From an uncultured Verrucomicrobiota bacterium (GTDB lineage: Bacteria > Verrucomicrobiota > Verrucomicrobiia > Methylacidiphilales > Verrucolacustridaceae), in NCBI GenBank assembly GCA_903905395.1, contig CAIVGD010000344.1:1-9748 (forward strand): DNA of 9,748 bases, given 5' to 3'. Position numbers and translations under genes: made by a program. Of this stretch, positions 1 through 7,113 are shown piece after piece. Below the pieces are notes generated by a model, which did no database searches, was not told the DNA's origin, and was given only the letters and a program-made list of their open reading frames with translations. Each line of letters begins with the position of its first letter. Positions within the stretch are counted from its first letter, which is position 1.

Positions 1-16
1 AAAATCACCTCCCCCT

Positions 17-1279
17 CTACCTAATAAACATCACCACCCCAACTCCGATCATCGCGGTGACCGCCAGCACCGGAAGAACAGACCACCGCAACTGTCTCGT
101 CCCATACCATCCAACGATCGCTCCCTTCATCACGGTATTCGCCACAGCGGCGATGAGAATTCCTTGGACCGCTATTCCCACCGAGCTGTTTTCACTCGCC
201 GTCCGACTCAGAGATAGCGCGATCGCATCCAAATCCATCAGCCCGGAAAGTCCGCTGACAACCGACATTCCGGCTCCCCCAAAATAATGATTCGAAGCCT
301 TCACCAAAAAGATGATCAGGCCGTACAGTGCGGCAAATTTCAGGGAATCACGGAAACCCAATGGATTTCGATACACAGGCGCCGCATCCTCAGAATTTCC
401 CAGTCGGTGCAGCCAGATCCTCCATCCACAGAAAAGGAACCCGGGGACACTCATCAGAACGATCCAGGGGAGCAGTTGATCAAACAGAGGCGAGTACACC
501 GCAGTGACTAGAAGGAGCACCCTCCACAGCATCACCGTGCAGGCCAAGATCACAGCGAGTGCACATTCTTTCGAGCGAAGCGGGTCCGTCTGACTCTGCC
601 GACTCATCGCCATCGTGGTGGCAGTGCTGGAAGCCACCCCGCCCAAGATCCCAGTAAGAGCTATTCCCATACGCTGACCTATGAGGCGGACCGCCACATA
701 TCCGCCAAAGGAGGCTCCCGAGACCAGAACCACCATCATCCATATCATACGAGGATTGAATGCTTGGAATGGACCCCAGGACTCGTCCGGCACCAACGGA
801 AGAATCACTCCCGTGATGGCGGCAAACTGCAAGGCCATCCGCACATCCTCACGGCTGAATCGGCGCGACATTCGGTGCACATAGGGTTTGAGGGCCAACA
901 GAATCACCACCGTGAAGGTCAGCACCAGCGCCACTTTCTCCTGATGCCAAGCCACGAGCCCCCCAATTAAATACGTCAGTAACCCAACCGCGCTGGTGGT
1001 GTATCCGTGGCCATCCCGATTCCATTGCTTCAAAAAAAGAAAAATAGAAATCCATACCGCCATGACAATAAACCCAGTCAGGAAAAAGAGTGGATGGACC
1101 GTTTGAGTGAAGTAACCGCAGAGAGTTCCCAGCAAAGCCCAGAAAGTGAAAGTGCGCAGACCCGCGAGAAGATGAGTCTTGGGATGCCAATTTTCCTCAT
1201 CCCACTGCCTTTCCAGCCCGATCAGTGCTCCGAGACAAAGACTAACCAAAAGGGCTTTGAGTAGTTCAGCCGTGATCAC
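17..1279 (-). CDS. MgtC/SapB family membrane protein with DUF4010 C-terminal domain
   Basis: A 420-residue polytopic inner-membrane protein. The N-terminal third is an MgtC/SapB-type module: a first hydrophobic helix ending in GALIGLERQ (residues 17-25), then the conserved GLRTFTFWALLG stretch (about 40-51) and further hydrophobic helices to about residue 135. The rest matches the DUF4010 membrane domain often fused to MgtC in proteins of about 400-430 residues, with small-residue-rich motifs such as SGASFGGYVAVRLIGQRMG (about 188-206) and GGVASSTATT (about 214-223). Proteins of this architecture have no settled biochemical role; MgtC itself is tied to survival at low magnesium and to membrane physiology. 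The start is GTG at 1279, since an in-frame TAG lies four codons upstream and no other early start exists. I see no Shine-Dalgarno sequence. It is divergent from cydA and is the only gene of its unit inside the window. The family call is secure; the function is not. Confidence 0.88.
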   Translation of the reverse strand: MITAELLKALLVSLCLGALIGLERQWDEENWHPKTHLLAGLRTFTFWALLGTLCGYFTQTVHPLFFLTGFIVMAVWISIFLFLKQWNRDGHGYTTSAVGLLTYLIGGLVAWHQEKVALVLTFTVVILLALKPYVHRMSRRFSREDVRMALQFAAITGVILPLVPDESWGPFQAFNPRMIWMMVVLVSGASFGGYVAVRLIGQRMGIALTGILGGVASSTATTMAMSRQSQTDPLRSKECALAVILACTVMLWRVLLLVTAVYSPLFDQLLPWIVLMSVPGFLFCGWRIWLHRLGNSEDAAPVYRNPLGFRDSLKFAALYGLIIFLVKASNHYFGGAGMSVVSGLSGLMDLDAIALSLSRTASENSSVGIAVQGILIAAVANTVMKGAIVGWYGTRQLRWSVLPVLAVTAMIGVGVVMFIR

Positions 1280-1421
1280 AAATGGATTCTAAGCGGGCGG
1301 CTCATTTCGCCAAACCTCTTTTCTGCGGAAGGATTGAACTTCGCTATCGCTGTTGGAGTACAAGCACAGCCGAGAACACGTCTCTACGGATATTTCTTCC
1401 CGCATCTTTCTTGATTGGATG

Positions 1422-1449
1422 TTTTCATTCTGCGATTTCTCATTATGAT
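1422..1449 (+). promoter_or_regulatory. Possible sigma-70-like promoter immediately before cydA
   Basis: TTTTCA (1422-1427) and TATGAT (1444-1449) are separated by 16 bp in the AT-rich end of the mgtC-like/cydA gap. The -10 element matches consensus at five of six positions and the -35 at four of six. A start about 7 nt after the -10 would fall on or next to the cydA ATG at 1456, giving a leaderless or nearly leaderless mRNA. That fits the absence of a Shine-Dalgarno sequence there. This is a pattern match only. Confidence 0.3.
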
Positions 1450-1455
1450 ATTTTG

Positions 1456-2877
1456 ATGGATACGGAAACTCTTTCTCGGATCCAGTTCGCAGTCACGATC
1501 GCCTTCCACTACTTTTATCCCCCTATTTCGATCGGACTTGGTCTTCTCCTGGTAATGATGGAAGGCCTGTATCTTAAAACCAAGGATCCGGTCTGGCATC
1601 AGATGGCCCATTTCTGGACCCGCATCTTCGGTCTGGTCTTTGCCATCGGCACCGCCACCGGAATCGTCATGGAATTCCAATTCGGCACCAACTGGGCCAC
1701 TTACTCCCGCTTCGTAGGTGACGTCTTCGGCAGCGCCCTCGCTTCCGAAGGCATCTTCGCCTTCATGCTCGAGGCCGGATTTCTCTCCATCCTTCTCTTT
1801 GGCTGGAATCGCGTTCCCAAGAAAATGCACTTTTTTTCCACCTGTATGGTTTGCCTCGGCGCCCACTTCAGCGCCGTCTGGATCGTGGTCGCAAACTCCT
1901 GGATGCAGACCCCCGCCGGATTCCATCTGGAAATCAATGGTCAACGCTTCCCCGCCGACTACCCCCTGCGCGCGGAAGATCTCCCAAACGCCCGGGCGGT
2001 CATCGAGAACTTCTGGGCCATGGTTTTTAATCCCTCTTCCATGGATCGCCTCACCCACGTGATTCTTGGTTGTTGGCTCACTGGGGCCTTCTTTGTATCC
2101 AGTGTCTCCGCCTACTACCTCCTCCGTAAAAGCCATCTCGAAGTCGCCCGCCGCGGACTCCGGCTCTCCCTCCCATTTGCCGCCATCGTCCTCGTCCTCC
2201 AGTTTATCAGCGCCGACTCAACCGCCCGCGGAGTCGCCCGCAATCAACCCGCAAAACTCGCCGCCATGGAGGGAATCTATGCCACCCGGAATCAGGCCCC
2301 CCTCACTTTGGTGGGGTGGGTGGATGTAAATGCTAAGCAGGTCATCGGGCTGAAACTGCCAAATATGCTCAGCTTTCTGGTTCATCACAATCTCGACGGC
2401 ACAATCCATGGTCTCGATGAATTTCCAATCCAGGATCGGCCGCCCGTCCAATCGGTCTTTCAACTTTTCCACCTCATGGTGGCTTGCGCCCTGCTCCTCA
2501 CCTGCTTGGCCTTCGCGGGAACAGCTTTTCTGTTTCTAGGCCGGTTATTTGATCGGGATTGTCATTTCGCCCGCTGGCTCCTCATCGCCCTTGTCCCCGC
2601 CGTCCTGATTCCTCACATCGCCAACCAAGCCGGCTGGTTCGTAGCTGAACTCGGGCGGCAACCCTGGATTGTCTATGGGATTCTGCGAACCTCCCAGGGA
2701 TTTTCTGAAGTAGTGGCAGCTTCCCATGTTCTCATTTCTCTCATTCTTTTCCTGGTCCTTTACGGATTCCTTTTTGCCCTCTTCTGCTTTTTGCTGAACC
2801 GCAAAATCCATCACGGCCCGGATGAACACACCCTCGACGTTTCACCCGGGACGATCCAAGCGAGAGCCAACACCTAG
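1456..2877 (+). CDS. cydA: Cytochrome bd-type quinol oxidase subunit I, short Q-loop form
   Basis: Subunit I of the membrane-bound bd-type oxidase, which oxidises quinol and reduces O2 to water. At 473 residues it is shorter than the E. coli protein (about 522). Heme ligands are visible by analogy to E. coli: His18 (in AFHYFYPP) for high-spin heme, His201 (in RLTHVILG) and Met341 (in FHLMVAC) for b558. Glu98 and Glu106 of GSALASEGIFAFMLE match the conserved proton-path glutamates. MEFQFGTNW (72-80) and GWFVAELGRQPW near the C-terminus are family signatures. Lys267 and Glu272 in QPAKLAAMEG correspond to the quinol-binding Lys252/Glu257. Only 74 residues separate Lys267 from Met341, against about 141 in E. 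coli, so this is the short Q-loop class that includes the cyanide-insensitive oxidases. An in-frame ATG at 1282 would add 58 residues unlike the family, so I place the start at 1456. cydB follows directly. Confidence 0.95.
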   Translation: MDTETLSRIQFAVTIAFHYFYPPISIGLGLLLVMMEGLYLKTKDPVWHQMAHFWTRIFGLVFAIGTATGIVMEFQFGTNWATYSRFVGDVFGSALASEGIFAFMLEAGFLSILLFGWNRVPKKMHFFSTCMVCLGAHFSAVWIVVANSWMQTPAGFHLEINGQRFPADYPLRAEDLPNARAVIENFWAMVFNPSSMDRLTHVILGCWLTGAFFVSSVSAYYLLRKSHLEVARRGLRLSLPFAAIVLVLQFISADSTARGVARNQPAKLAAMEGIYATRNQAPLTLVGWVDVNAKQVIGLKLPNMLSFLVHHNLDGTIHGLDEFPIQDRPPVQSVFQLFHLMVACALLLTCLAFAGTAFLFLGRLFDRDCHFARWLLIALVPAVLIPHIANQAGWFVAELGRQPWIVYGILRTSQGFSEVVAASHVLISLILFLVLYGFLFALFCFLLNRKIHHGPDEHTLDVSPGTIQARANT

Positions 2878-3960
2878 ATGATCCCCCTCGCCCTCGCCCC
2901 TGCCAGCTCACAGATCACCGCGGTGTTCGGACTCCCCATATACCTTGACCTCTCCATGATGTGGTTCGCCTTAATCGGGATTCTCTTTATCGGTTACGCC
3001 GTCCTCGACGGTTTCGATCTGGGCGTGGGAACCCTTCATCTTTTTGCCCGTACCGATCAAGATCGTAGAATCATTCTCAATTCGATCGGCCCCATTTGGG
3101 ACGGGAATGAGGTTTGGCTCGTCACCGGCGGGGGCGCACTCTTTGCCGCCTTCCCTCTCGTGTATGCCTCCATCTTCTCCGGCTTTTATCTGGCTTGCAT
3201 GGTTCTTCTCGTGGCCCTGATTTTCCGGGCGGTGGCGATTGAGTTCCGTTCCAAGGAACCTTGGCCTTGGTGGCGGGCTTTCTGGGATACCAGCTTCTCA
3301 ATCAGTAGCACTGCTTGCGGGTTTCTTCTCGGCGTGGTTCTGGGCAACCTCGCGCAGGGTCTCCCACTCAACGAACAAGGATTTATCAGGATTGGCTTTT
3401 TCCAACTCCTCACCCCCTACCCTCTCCTGGTGGGCCTGTTGACCGTCGCCCTCTTCGCCATGCACGGCGCCAATTACCTCGCTCTGAAAACCGAGGGCAC
3501 CTTGTACGCCAACGTCAGGGCCTGGAGCCAAACCACGATCGTGATCTTTATTCTCCTCTACGTCATGGTCACAGGTTACACCCTGCTTTATCTGCCACAT
3601 CTGGTGGCTCCGTTCAGGGCGTTCCCTATCCTCACCCTCCTCCCCCTAGCCACCTTGCTCATCATTGCCAATATCCCCCGCGAATATCATCACCACCGAC
3701 CCATGCTTGCCTTTGCCTCATCATCCGGAGCGATCGTCATGCTCCTCCTACTCTTCGGTCTGGGAATGTTCCCAAATCTGGTTTACGCCTCTCCAGCAGG
3801 GCCATTAAACCTCACCATCTATAACGCCTGTTCCACCCCAAAAACTCTCTCCATCATGCTCCTCATCGCCCTGCTGGGCATGCCCATCGTCGGCGCCTAC
3901 ACCATCTCGGTTTATTGGATCTTCCGCGGCAAGGTGAAACTCGATACCACCTCGTACTGA
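2878..3960 (+). CDS. cydB: Cytochrome bd-type quinol oxidase subunit II
   Basis: Subunit II of the bd oxidase, the partner of CydA in the inner membrane. It is 360 residues long with about nine hydrophobic segments. Hallmarks are DGFDLGVG (residues 44-51) after the first helix and GPIWDGNEVWLVTGGGALFA (71-90), both highly conserved in CydB, followed by FRAVAIEFR (about 115-123) and the MHGANYLALKTEG region after mid-protein. The ATG at 2878 touches the cydA stop (TAGATG), so translation is probably coupled. CydB proteins usually begin just before the first helix (compare LDLSMMWFALIG, residues 23-34), so the first 22-26 residues are an extension. An in-frame ATG at 2956 is an alternative start but has no clear ribosome binding site. 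No cydX-like small subunit or cydCD genes follow. The family call is certain; the exact N-terminus is not. Confidence 0.95.
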   Translation: MIPLALAPASSQITAVFGLPIYLDLSMMWFALIGILFIGYAVLDGFDLGVGTLHLFARTDQDRRIILNSIGPIWDGNEVWLVTGGGALFAAFPLVYASIFSGFYLACMVLLVALIFRAVAIEFRSKEPWPWWRAFWDTSFSISSTACGFLLGVVLGNLAQGLPLNEQGFIRIGFFQLLTPYPLLVGLLTVALFAMHGANYLALKTEGTLYANVRAWSQTTIVIFILLYVMVTGYTLLYLPHLVAPFRAFPILTLLPLATLLIIANIPREYHHHRPMLAFASSSGAIVMLLLLFGLGMFPNLVYASPAGPLNLTIYNACSTPKTLSIMLLIALLGMPIVGAYTISVYWIFRGKVKLDTTSY

Positions 3961-4019
3961 CGCAAGGTAGGTGCAAGTAGCGCTTCGCACTAGCGTTCCG
4001 TAGCCAACACGCCCTTACA

Positions 4020-4154
4020 ATGACCGCCCATCCCGGAGTCTTAACCATAAAAAACATTCCTTGCTTGGTATATTCCCAGTCTCCTCGAAAAGTTTTGTCC
4101 CATCCTTCCCGCTTGCGTTTCATGTGCGAACTTCGTCAAATCAAAGCCTTATGA
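4020..4154 (+). other. Possible 44-codon ORF in the cydB-ispA spacer
   Basis: The 190-bp stretch between cydB and ispA holds an ATG-started frame of 44 codons whose TGA overlaps the ispA ATG (TTATGA), the arrangement of a translationally coupled leader ORF. The product is basic with two cysteines and ends in HPSRLRFMCELRQIKAL, which faintly recalls the first helices of ArsR-type HTH proteins but is far too short for one. It does not look like XseB, the usual ispA neighbour in proteobacteria, and there is no Shine-Dalgarno sequence before its ATG. It may well be chance. Otherwise the spacer shows only a possible -10 (TATATT, 4069-4074) without a well-spaced -35, and no terminator with a T-run after cydB. 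Confidence 0.2.
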
Positions 4155-5029
4155 ACCCGCACACCTTTTGGCTTACCCGCCTGCCACGAGTGGAGACCGC
4201 CCTCCAACGCCTCATCTCCGCCAAAGCCCATCCACCCCTGATCCACAAAGCCATGCGTTACAGCCTCCTCGCCGGTGGCAAACGCCTCCGACCCATCCTC
4301 TGTCTCGCCGCCGCCCGCGCCGCCGGCGGTTCCGAATCCCTCGCCCTTCCCTCCGCCTGCGCCGTCGAATGCATCCACACCTACTCGCTAATCCATGACG
4401 ATCTCCCCTGTATGGACGACGATAATTTCCGCCGCGGCCGCCCCACCAATCACCGCGTCTTCGGCGAAGCGGTTGCCGTTCTCGCCGGAGACGGCCTCCT
4501 CACCGAAGCCTTCGCCTCGGTCGCCCGCACGAAACCCAACCGCCGCTACTCCCCCGCTGATCTCGTCACCGAACTCGCCCACGCCTCCGGTAGTTTCGGT
4601 CTCATCGCCGGCCAAGTCCTCGACCTTGATTCCGAAAAAAAACGCATCCCCCTTAAAAAGCTGGTCGAAATCCATCGTGCAAAAACGGGAGCCCTCATCA
4701 CTTCCTCTCTCCGCCTCGGCGCCATGTCGGTCGGCGCCAATCCCAAACTCCTCAGCCACCTCACCCGCTTCGGGCGGGCCCTGGGCCTGGCCTTTCAGGT
4801 CATCGACGACATTCTCGATATCACATCCACCAAAGCAAAATTAGGCAAAAGCATCGGCAAAGACCGTTCCTCCGGCAAAGCCACCTACCCGCGTCTGCTC
4901 GGTTTGAAAGGAGCTCGCCAAGAGGCAGACCGCCTGACCGCCGCCGCCCGCGCCGCTCTACGACCCCTCGGCTCTTCCGCCGCCTCGCTCCACGAGATCG
5001 CCGACACTCTCCTGCGCCGCGACCACTAA
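4151..5029 (+). CDS. ispA: Farnesyl diphosphate synthase (polyprenyl synthetase family)
   Basis: Cytosolic trans-prenyltransferase that condenses isopentenyl diphosphate with dimethylallyl and geranyl diphosphate to give C15 farnesyl diphosphate, the precursor of undecaprenyl phosphate and quinone side chains. The product is 292 residues, close to E. coli IspA (299). Seen: GGKRLRP (42-48) binding diphosphate; the first Asp-rich motif DDLPCMDDD (83-91) followed by RRGRP; and the second Asp-rich motif DDILD (219-223) with downstream GKDRSSGKATYP. The first motif has the two-residue insertion of bacterial type II FPP synthases, and Tyr78 lies five residues before it, which favours C15 over C20 product. 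The start is the ATG at 4151, where IspA similarity begins; a longer in-frame version from TTG 4061 adds 30 unrelated residues. No ribosome binding site is obvious. The C-terminal 72 bp overlap lpxB on the other strand. The gene looks more C-rich in third positions than its neighbours. Specificity is inferred. Confidence 0.92.
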   Translation: MNPHTFWLTRLPRVETALQRLISAKAHPPLIHKAMRYSLLAGGKRLRPILCLAAARAAGGSESLALPSACAVECIHTYSLIHDDLPCMDDDNFRRGRPTNHRVFGEAVAVLAGDGLLTEAFASVARTKPNRRYSPADLVTELAHASGSFGLIAGQVLDLDSEKKRIPLKKLVEIHRAKTGALITSSLRLGAMSVGANPKLLSHLTRFGRALGLAFQVIDDILDITSTKAKLGKSIGKDRSSGKATYPRLLGLKGARQEADRLTAAARAALRPLGSSAASLHEIADTLLRRDH

Positions 5030-6190
5030 CGCCTGCCGCAACCGGATCGCATCCTCCACCTCATCCGCCGCTTTCCCCGCCGCCCCGGGTCCGCCAAGCT
5101 TCTGCGCGACCTCGCGAACCCTTTCCGCCAGCGCCTCGGCCCCGCGCGGATTGCGTAAAATTTGCAGGGCCGCCGAGGAAAGCCGCTCAGGCGTGGCCGC
5201 CCCTTGAAGAAATTCCGGAACTACTTTCTCCCCCGCCAACACATTTACCATCGAGAGATACGGCAACTTCACCAGCATCCGACCCAGCAGATATGTCAGC
5301 CACGACGCCTTATAAATCACCAGCATGGGCAACCCAGCCATAGCGCACTCCAGCGTGGCCGTGCCCGACGCCACGATGGCCAACGAACAGCGCGCCAACT
5401 GGGTGAGCGATTGCCCCGAGACAATATCCAGACTAACCCCATTCAACTTTTGCTTCCCCCATTCCTGTTCCAGTCGCTGCCTCATTTCACCATCCGTCGC
5501 CAACGAAATAAATCGTACCTTCTTTTCCTCCCTTACGATCCGTTCCGCTGTTTGTAAAAGAAGACGCCAGTGCCGCGAGATTTCCCGGGGGCGACTTCCT
5601 GGGAGCAGGGCCACGCACGGAATCTCGTCTCTCACGGGTTCCGTCGTCTGCGCGATCCAGCGATCCGCAAGCGGATGCCCCACCCATTTCGTCTTAAGTC
5701 GTGGAGCGTGTCGGGCAAACCACTCCACCTCGAATGGAAAGATCACCAGCAACCGCTCGAGAATCCGTTCCATCGTCTTCGCCCGACCAGCTTTCCACGC
5801 CCACACCTGCGGACTGACATAATAAACAATAGCCGGCCGCCCGGGACTGTGATGAAGCGCCTTGGCCAGCCGCAGGTTAAATCCCGGATAATCGACGAGA
5901 AGGACGACGTCAGGCTTTCTCTTCGCAATCTCACTCTTCACCTGTTGGAAAAAACCCCAGAACTTCGGCAGATGTTTTAACACATCGGTCAACCCCACCA
6001 CCGCATGCCGCGCCAGATCGAGGCTCTGCTCCTGACCGGCCGCCTTGAGCATGGGTCCGCCGACACCCAACGCCCGCAGGGCGGGATTTCTTTTCTTCAG
6101 CTCTCGTAAGAGATCCGCCGCCAGGCGATCCCCGCTCGCTTCCCCAGCAACGAAATAAACGAGAGGTCCTTCGCCCGTCTCCACGCTCAT
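4958..6190 (-). CDS. lpxB: Lipid-A-disaccharide synthase
   Basis: GT19 glycosyltransferase, a peripheral inner-membrane enzyme. It joins UDP-2,3-diacylglucosamine to 2,3-diacylglucosamine 1-phosphate (lipid X), giving the beta-1,6-linked lipid A disaccharide. Seen: AGEASGD (15-21), GVGGPML (42-48), LLVDYPGFNLRLAK with Asp100 matching the conserved catalytic-site aspartate, YYVSPQVWAWK (123-133), the WVGHPLAD stretch, the UDP-binding LLPGSRPREI, and SGTATLECAMAGLPMLVIYK. At 410 residues it is longer than E. coli LpxB (382). The last 25-30 residues, ending VERGGGRAEGS, are an Arg/Gly/Glu-rich tail beyond the conserved fold and are mostly encoded opposite the 3' end of ispA. The ATG at 6190 overlaps the stop of the upstream oxidoreductase gene (ATGA), and a G-rich stretch (GGTGGGGG) precedes it. 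It is the last gene of the lpxI operon. Confidence 0.95.
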   Translation of the reverse strand: MSVETGEGPLVYFVAGEASGDRLAADLLRELKKRNPALRALGVGGPMLKAAGQEQSLDLARHAVVGLTDVLKHLPKFWGFFQQVKSEIAKRKPDVVLLVDYPGFNLRLAKALHHSPGRPAIVYYVSPQVWAWKAGRAKTMERILERLLVIFPFEVEWFARHAPRLKTKWVGHPLADRWIAQTTEPVRDEIPCVALLPGSRPREISRHWRLLLQTAERIVREEKKVRFISLATDGEMRQRLEQEWGKQKLNGVSLDIVSGQSLTQLARCSLAIVASGTATLECAMAGLPMLVIYKASWLTYLLGRMLVKLPYLSMVNVLAGEKVVPEFLQGAATPERLSSAALQILRNPRGAEALAERVREVAQKLGGPGAAGKAADEVEDAIRLRQALVVAAQESVGDLVERGGGRAEGS

Positions 6191-7113
6191 ACCCCCACCG
6201 ACGTTATCTGTTCACAGATCTGCGAAGCCAGCTTGAGCGCCGCGAAACCATGCGAGCCGCCTACGCGCGGATCGGTTCCATGCCTCACATTATTCAGAAA
6301 CTCATCCAACTGATTACGCAAAGGTTCTCCTTTTCGCACTGGAATGTTGTCCCGCGTGATCTTGCCGTCCTGTCGCCGGTACATCTGTCCCTCCTGCTTG
6401 AGGTAATCGAGCGAAAGATAAGCGTCATCCTGAAATACCCGGATTTTTCTCAGTTTCTCCGGGCTGATCCGGCTAGTTGTCAGATTCGCCACACAACCAT
6501 TCGCAAAACGAATCCGCGCATTGGCGATATCCTCACCCTTGCTCAATACCGGCACGCCCACCGCATCCACCGAACTCACCGGAGACCGCACCAGATGCAG
6601 GATAATTTCCAAATCGTGAATCATCAGATCCATGACCACTCCGATGTCGGTACTGCGTCCCGGATAGGGCGAGAGGCGATGCGCCTCGATGAAACGCGGA
6701 CGGCCCAACCGTTCCTCCAATGCCGCGAGCACTGGATTGAATCTCTCCACATGCCCCACCGCCAGTTTTGCGCCGTGCTGATCCGCCAAGGTGACCATTT
6801 GCCGCGCTTCCGCCGTGTCCATCGCGATCGGTTTTTCCACGAGGATATGTTTGCCCTTTCTCAAAAAAGGTTCCGCCACGGCCAAGTGAGTCACCGTCGG
6901 TGTGACAATGCTGGCGGCCTCGACGGCATCGACCATCTCATCCAACGAGGAGAAAATCCGCGTCCGATATTTGTCGGCCACTTTCTTGGCCGCCGCAGGA
7001 TCGGTGTCGTACACGCCGACCAATTCCGCCCCAGACAATTCCGAATAAATCCTCGCGTGTTCCCGTCCCATGTGACCCACTCCAACGACTCCGATTTTAA
7101 TGGGATGGCTCAT
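6187..7113 (-). CDS. Gfo/Idh/MocA-family NAD(P)-dependent oxidoreductase, lipid A operon
   Basis: A 308-residue sugar or sugar-nucleotide dehydrogenase. The N-terminal Rossmann fold has GVVGVGHMG (8-16, GxGxxG) and Asp36 at the end of the second strand (VGVYDTD), suggesting NAD preference. VTPTVTH (70-76) and the catalytic EKP motif (93-95) follow, then GHVERFNP (120-127). DLMIHDLE (162-169) supplies the family's Asp/His pair in the C-terminal substrate domain. The start is ATG 7113: it has the clearest Shine-Dalgarno in the operon (AAAGGA, about 6 nt upstream) and overlaps the lpxI stop (ATGA); an in-frame ATG at 7140 is less likely. A second ATGA overlap joins it to lpxB. This setting, between two enzymes using UDP-diacylglucosamine, resembles GnnA, which oxidises the 3-OH of UDP-GlcNAc in bacteria making GlcN3N-type lipid A, and WlbA of 3-amino sugar pathways. 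No GnnB-like aminotransferase is in the window, so the substrate is unproven. Confidence 0.88.
   Translation of the reverse strand: MSHPIKIGVVGVGHMGREHARIYSELSGAELVGVYDTDPAAAKKVADKYRTRIFSSLDEMVDAVEAASIVTPTVTHLAVAEPFLRKGKHILVEKPIAMDTAEARQMVTLADQHGAKLAVGHVERFNPVLAALEERLGRPRFIEAHRLSPYPGRSTDIGVVMDLMIHDLEIILHLVRSPVSSVDAVGVPVLSKGEDIANARIRFANGCVANLTTSRISPEKLRKIRVFQDDAYLSLDYLKQEGQMYRRQDGKITRDNIPVRKGEPLRNQLDEFLNNVRHGTDPRVGGSHGFAALKLASQICEQITSVGV

Noticed and set aside
1272..1279. GTGATCAC palindrome next to the start of the mgtC-like gene, considered as an operator
   Set aside because: It is only 8 bp, lies partly in the coding start, and lacks the spacer of CRP/FNR or Rex sites.
1384..2136. 250-codon open frame on the minus strand inside cydA
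   Set aside because: It is antisense to unmistakable CydA motifs, and its Gly/Glu/Asp-rich product looks like the complement of C-rich codons, with no domain I can recognise.
3970..3996. Imperfect inverted repeat after cydB, considered as a terminator
   Set aside because: The stem is broken (short pairs with a mismatch) and no T-run follows.
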